From the NCBI GenBank assembly GCA_040772905.1, contig JAXGXJ010000004.1, positions 124,001 through 188,000 on the forward strand: 64,000 nucleotides of DNA. The letters are read 5' to 3'. This stretch comes from JAXGXJ01 sp040772905 (lineage in GTDB: Bacteria > Actinomycetota > Thermoleophilia > RBG-16-64-13). How positions within the stretch are numbered: position 1 is the stretch's first letter; every line of letters starts with the position of its first letter. The notes under the pieces are model-generated. The model saw only the letters and a program-made list of their open reading frames with translations, had not been told where the DNA came from and ran no database searches. Below, piece by piece: positions 60,721 through 64,000 of this stretch. The position numbers were made by a program, and so were the translations under genes.

Positions 60721-62010
60721 TTACTCAGCCCCGTCCAGTTCCCCCAAGAGCACCTGCTCGAACGTCTTCACCGGCACCCAGGTGAGCACATCGCCCACAC
60801 GCTGGACCTCCAACATGTAGAAGTCGCGCTGCGCGATGAACGCCGTTTTGTGAGGCACGATGGTCACCTTCCCGGCGGGGGTGTCCAAGCTCATCGTGGA
60901 CATGGCTTCGATGACTTTCGCAGGGGTCTTGTCACCGCCCGTCGCCTTGAGACCCTCGAGGTACATCATGACCCCCTGCCACGCTCCATAGCCCTGAGGC
61001 GTGGGGTACTCCCCCGGGTACAGCTTCTGATAGCCGGCGATGAACTCCTCGTTCTGGGGGTTGTCGACGGTGTACGCGTAGTAGTCACAGGCCAGCAGGC
61101 CCAAACCGATATCACCCAGCTCGGCCAGCTGGGCATCGCTGAAGTTGTTCGACATGGGTGCAGCCAAAGGCGCCTCCATGCCGTAATCGCGGTATTGCTT
61201 CGCGAACGGCACTGCGCCGTTGCCGAAGATCCAGAACACCGTCACGTCGGCCGGTTTCATGCTGGTGAAGTAGGCGCTGAAGTCTACGAGGTCCAGGGGC
61301 ACGTACTTCTCGCTCAGCACCGTGCCGCCACCCTCTTCCACGAAAGCTTTCTTGAAGCCGGCGGTGAGTGCATAGGCCGGGGTGTCGTCGTAGTTGATGA
61401 TGTTCGCGGTCTTGTAGCCCTTCTCGGCCAGGAACTTGCCGAAGTAATAGCCGTGCGAATCGAAGAACCCTGTGTGGATGAAAGCTAAGCCATTGGCCGT
61501 CTCCAAGTTCTCGGTGGGCTGCCCCACGATGGAGATCTGCGGGATACCTGACGACTTGGCCAGGTAGTCCGCCACCGCCTTCGCCGACGGCGAGAAGATG
61601 GGGCCGATCATGCAGTCGATCTTGTCGCTCTCCACCAGCTTGCGGGCTTTGTCGACGGCCTGTACGGGATCGGAGGCGTTATCCTCTTTCAGATAGACCA
61701 GAGGCCGTCCTTCCCACTGGTTGCCAAGCATGTCGAGAGCGGTGAGGATACCCTTGTCGGCCAACTCTGTGTCGTAGGCCATGAACCCGGTGAAACCCTC
61801 GTCGAATCCGAACTTGATGGGCTCTCCACTACCGCCGGCTGTGGTGTCAGCGCCTCCTCCTGTCGTAGAAGGACCTCCCGCGGTGGTCTCGGCACCCCCG
61901 GCAGTGCTCTCGGTCGTCTCCGTCTCGCTTCCGCACCCTGCCGCGAACACAGACAGAGCCAGCAACAGAGACAGGATCAGGACGGCACATGTGAATAGAC
62001 GCTTACTCAT
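60721..62010 (-). CDS. ABC-transporter substrate-binding lipoprotein, branched-chain amino acid type
   Basis: The 429-residue protein has a lipoprotein signal peptide (hydrophobic residues 8-24, lipobox FAAGC with C26). A Thr/Gly/Ala-rich linker (27-62) is followed by a LivJ-type periplasmic-binding fold (EPIKFGFDEGFTGFMAYDTEL, CMIGPIFSPSAKAVADYL). Proteins of this group bind branched-chain amino acids, amides, urea or aromatic acids. No permease or ATPase genes are in the window. The start at MSKRLFTC has GGAGGGGG upstream. Confidence 0.9.
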   Translation of the reverse strand: MSKRLFTCAVLILSLLLALSVFAAGCGSETETTESTAGGAETTAGGPSTTGGGADTTAGGSGEPIKFGFDEGFTGFMAYDTELADKGILTALDMLGNQWEGRPLVYLKEDNASDPVQAVDKARKLVESDKIDCMIGPIFSPSAKAVADYLAKSSGIPQISIVGQPTENLETANGLAFIHTGFFDSHGYYFGKFLAEKGYKTANIINYDDTPAYALTAGFKKAFVEEGGGTVLSEKYVPLDLVDFSAYFTSMKPADVTVFWIFGNGAVPFAKQYRDYGMEAPLAAPMSNNFSDAQLAELGDIGLGLLACDYYAYTVDNPQNEEFIAGYQKLYPGEYPTPQGYGAWQGVMMYLEGLKATGGDKTPAKVIEAMSTMSLDTPAGKVTIVPHKTAFIAQRDFYMLEVQRVGDVLTWVPVKTFEQVLLGELDGAE

Positions 62011-62208
62011 TTCCCCCTCCTTGACGGTGGTCCTTGACAGCCCGCCGCCTCCCTCCCCAGGGAAGCACACCGGCGCAGCTTATCACATATCGGATGGTTG
62101 TCAGACGGATTGCGGCCCGCTTTGGCAACTATCCACACCGCGACCGCCGGATGAGGGGCGGCGGGGCAAAGTCCGCGCACGTGGGGCGCGCGAGGGCATG
62201 ACAGGAAC

Positions 62209-62276
62209 GGCGCTCCTTCTCCGTATGGAGAAGGAGCGCCGCCTTCGCGTCCGGCGCCGCCCACGCGGCGCCGGAC
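62209..62276 (-). terminator. Two tandem hairpins downstream of the aminotransferase
   Basis: Two adjacent perfect stems lie here: 12 bp at 62249-62276 (loop CCAC) and 14 bp at 62209-62240 (loop GTAT), separated by eight bases. Both follow the aminotransferase stop codon on the minus strand. Neither has a strong U-tract. The rest of 62011-62297 holds the presumed promoter of the binding-protein gene, which I could not define. Confidence 0.7.
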
Positions 62277-62297
62277 CCATATGTCAAAATCCCGCCG

Positions 62298-63674
62298 CTA
62301 GTAGTCCTTCAAGATGTCGATCATGATGTCCGTCGCCTTGAGAGCGTAGTCCCGCGGTATGGTGAGCGGCGGCATGAAACGAAACACGTTGAAGTTGCGC
62401 CCACACGGCGTCATGAGGATGCCGCGGTTGAGCAACTTCATCGCGATCTCCCCCACCTGCTCTTGCGGCAGCGGTTCCCTCGTCTCGCGGTCGGCCACCA
62501 CCTCGCAGCCGATCATGAGTCCCCGTCCCCGCACCTCGCCGATGCACTTGGCCACATCCATGGCTTCGGTCAGACGAGCCTTGATCTCGGCCCCGAGCTG
62601 CTGTGCCCTCCCCAAAAGGTCGGTATCCGGGTCGGTGATGAGGTCGATGTTGGTCATGCACACCTCGGCACTGAGGGCGTTGCCGGCGAAGGTGCTGGGC
62701 TGCGAACCAGGAGTGAGCTTCTCTTCGATGTCGGTGCGATAGGTGAGCCCGGCCATGGGCAGGTCGCCGCCCATGCCCTTACCCCAAGTGAGCATGTCGG
62801 GCACGACGCCGGTGTGCTCGATGGCCCACATCTTGCCCGTGCGGCCCGCTCCTGCTTGGACCTCGTCGGCAATATACAGGCAGCCGTACTTCTCGCAGGC
62901 CTTTTTGATGATCTGGAAGAACTCGGGCTCAGGAGCCACATAGCCGCCCTCGCCCTGCTGCGATTCCACGATGACGGCCGCCACGTCGTCCATGCCCGTA
63001 TAGGGGGTGTTGAGGATGTAGTCCACGTACTTGGCGCACTGATGCTGGCACGCGGGATAGGTCATGTTGAAGGCGCAGCGATAGCAGTAGGCGTAGGGGA
63101 CGTGGGTCACGCCCGGGATGAGCGGGCCCCAGCCGTGCCGGTAGATGTAACCGGTGGTGAGGGCGGCCGTGCCGCACCACACCCCGTGGTAGGCCCCCTG
63201 GAAGGCGATGATCTGGTTGCGGCCCGTGTACTTGCGCGCGAACTTGATGGCAGTCTCGACAGCGTCACTGCCCGCCTGGAAGAAGGCGGTGTGACAGTTG
63301 CCCCGCAGGCCCTCGGGCATGACCTCCGACACCCTCTTGGCAAGCGCGATGCGCTTGGGGTTGGTGATGTCGGTGGTGTGCATGATGTTCTCGCTCTGCC
63401 GCCGGATGGCCTCCAGGACCTTGGGGTGCGCCCGCCCCACCGCGTTCACGGCCACACCGGCCGCCATGTCGATGTAAAGGTTGCCGTCGGCGTCCTTGGC
63501 GGTGGCGCCGCGTCCCTGTTCGAGCACGCAGGGGAAGTCGGCGCCGCCCCTGGTCATGGCTTCGTACTTGCTCGATTCCTCCATGAGCGCCGCGACCTTG
63601 GGACCTGGGACGCTCGTCACCATCTTGGGAGCGTCAGGGTACGAGAGGCTCGCGAGTTCCTGTTCAGAGATCAT
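62298..63674 (-). CDS. Class III PLP aminotransferase (4-aminobutyrate aminotransferase-like)
   Basis: The 458-residue protein has the class III motifs: D270 in IADEVQAGAGRTG for the PLP ring nitrogen, and the Schiff-base lysine K299 in TWGKGMGGDLPMAG. The nearest well-known family is GabT/ornithine-type aminotransferases. A cysteine-rich segment C197-x2-C200 and C209-x3-C213 (YCYRCAFNMTYPACQHQC) is unusual and could bind zinc or an iron-sulfur cluster. The substrate is not determined. It is 33 bases downstream of the alanine dehydrogenase gene and may share its transcript. Confidence 0.88.
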   Translation of the reverse strand: MISEQELASLSYPDAPKMVTSVPGPKVAALMEESSKYEAMTRGGADFPCVLEQGRGATAKDADGNLYIDMAAGVAVNAVGRAHPKVLEAIRRQSENIMHTTDITNPKRIALAKRVSEVMPEGLRGNCHTAFFQAGSDAVETAIKFARKYTGRNQIIAFQGAYHGVWCGTAALTTGYIYRHGWGPLIPGVTHVPYAYCYRCAFNMTYPACQHQCAKYVDYILNTPYTGMDDVAAVIVESQQGEGGYVAPEPEFFQIIKKACEKYGCLYIADEVQAGAGRTGKMWAIEHTGVVPDMLTWGKGMGGDLPMAGLTYRTDIEEKLTPGSQPSTFAGNALSAEVCMTNIDLITDPDTDLLGRAQQLGAEIKARLTEAMDVAKCIGEVRGRGLMIGCEVVADRETREPLPQEQVGEIAMKLLNRGILMTPCGRNFNVFRFMPPLTIPRDYALKATDIMIDILKDY

Positions 63675-63707
63675 GCGTCATGTCCTTTCTCGTCGCAGCC
63701 GCACCGA

Positions 63708-64000
63708 CTAGCTGATCGCCGGAGTGTAGGGCTCATAGGGAAGTCCGAGGCTGTCCGCCACCGACTGGTGGACGAGCTTCCCTCTGTGCACGTTCAGACC
63801 CTTTGCCAGCGCCGGGTCGGCCGCGAGGGCCTCCCGATATCCCATGTCCGCCAGCTTGAGCACGTAGGGGAAGGTGGCGTTGGTGAGCGCGAAAGTAGAG
63901 GTGCGCGCCACCGAGCCGGGCATGTTGGCCACACTCACCAGGGTCACACCGTCCACATCGATGGTGGGATGGTCGTGACTGGTCGGGCAGGCCCCCTCCA
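63708..64000 (-). CDS. ald: Alanine dehydrogenase, C-terminal part (cut by window edge)
   Basis: The visible ~97 residues are the C-terminal end of alanine dehydrogenase: CPTSHDHPTIDVDGVTL, then the conserved VANMPGSVARTSTFALTNAT and PYVLKLADMG. The enzyme interconverts alanine and pyruvate plus ammonia with NAD. The start and nucleotide-binding domain lie beyond the window. With the aminotransferase downstream it could supply or remove pyruvate and alanine as amino-group partners. Confidence 0.92.
   Translation of the reverse strand, partial: EGACPTSHDHPTIDVDGVTLVSVANMPGSVARTSTFALTNATFPYVLKLADMGYREALAADPALAKGLNVHRGKLVHQSVADSLGLPYEPYTPAIS

Overview
The window is high-GC DNA with no rRNA, CRISPR array or insertion sequence that I could see. 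The first 31 kb is one long minus-strand block of transcription and translation genes. Read 5'->3' on the minus strand, the order is: tRNA-Tyr, tRNA-Thr, tRNA-Met, rpmG, tRNA-Trp, secE, nusG, rplK, rplA; then rplJ, rplL; then rpoB, rpoC; then rpsL, rpsG, fusA, tuf; then the S10, spc and alpha operons, ending in a cut-off rpoA. This order, the long SecE tail, the frequent GTG/TTG starts and the Cys4-type ribosomal proteins S4, S14, L33 and L36 fit a member of the Actinomycetota. The accessory genes (molybdopterin and tungstopterin enzymes, rubrerythrin, rubredoxin) fit an anaerobe. I would guess an uncultured anaerobic actinobacterium, without a firm class.

From 31.4 to 34.9 kb lie an Eis-like acetyltransferase, a nickel-pincer lactate-racemase (LarA) family protein and a B3/B4-domain protein.

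From 34.9 to 54.8 kb is the most interesting part. It looks like a pathway for anaerobic breakdown of trihydroxybenzenes. One minus-strand operon (41669 down to 34977) encodes a two-subunit molybdenum enzyme closely resembling pyrogallol:phloroglucinol transhydroxylase, then a thiolase and succinyl-CoA synthetase. A second operon (50526 down to 47865) encodes a 3-hydroxyacyl-CoA-dehydrogenase-like protein, a beta-keto acid cleavage enzyme (BKACE) and a short-chain dehydrogenase. These are the enzyme classes needed to take phloroglucinol to acetoacetyl-CoA. A metallo-beta-lactamase-fold hydrolase lies between the two and is a positional candidate for the missing ring-opening step. Two IclR regulators, an aldehyde:ferredoxin-oxidoreductase-type tungsten enzyme and a DMT transporter lie among them. 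Upstream is a membrane-anchored molybdenum complex (catalytic subunit, NrfD anchor, four-cluster ferredoxin) whose catalytic subunit has no Tat signal. Palindromes in the promoter regions may be IclR operators.

From 55.0 to 60.4 kb are a reverse-type rubrerythrin and a plus-strand set: hexapeptide-repeat protein, GlmM, a divergent NagB-like protein and a nucleotidyltransferase-motif protein. A structured leader with a terminator precedes this set. A rubredoxin follows. From 60.7 kb to the end, on the minus strand, are a branched-chain-amino-acid-type binding lipoprotein, a class III aminotransferase with an unusual four-cysteine segment, and the C-terminal end of alanine dehydrogenase.
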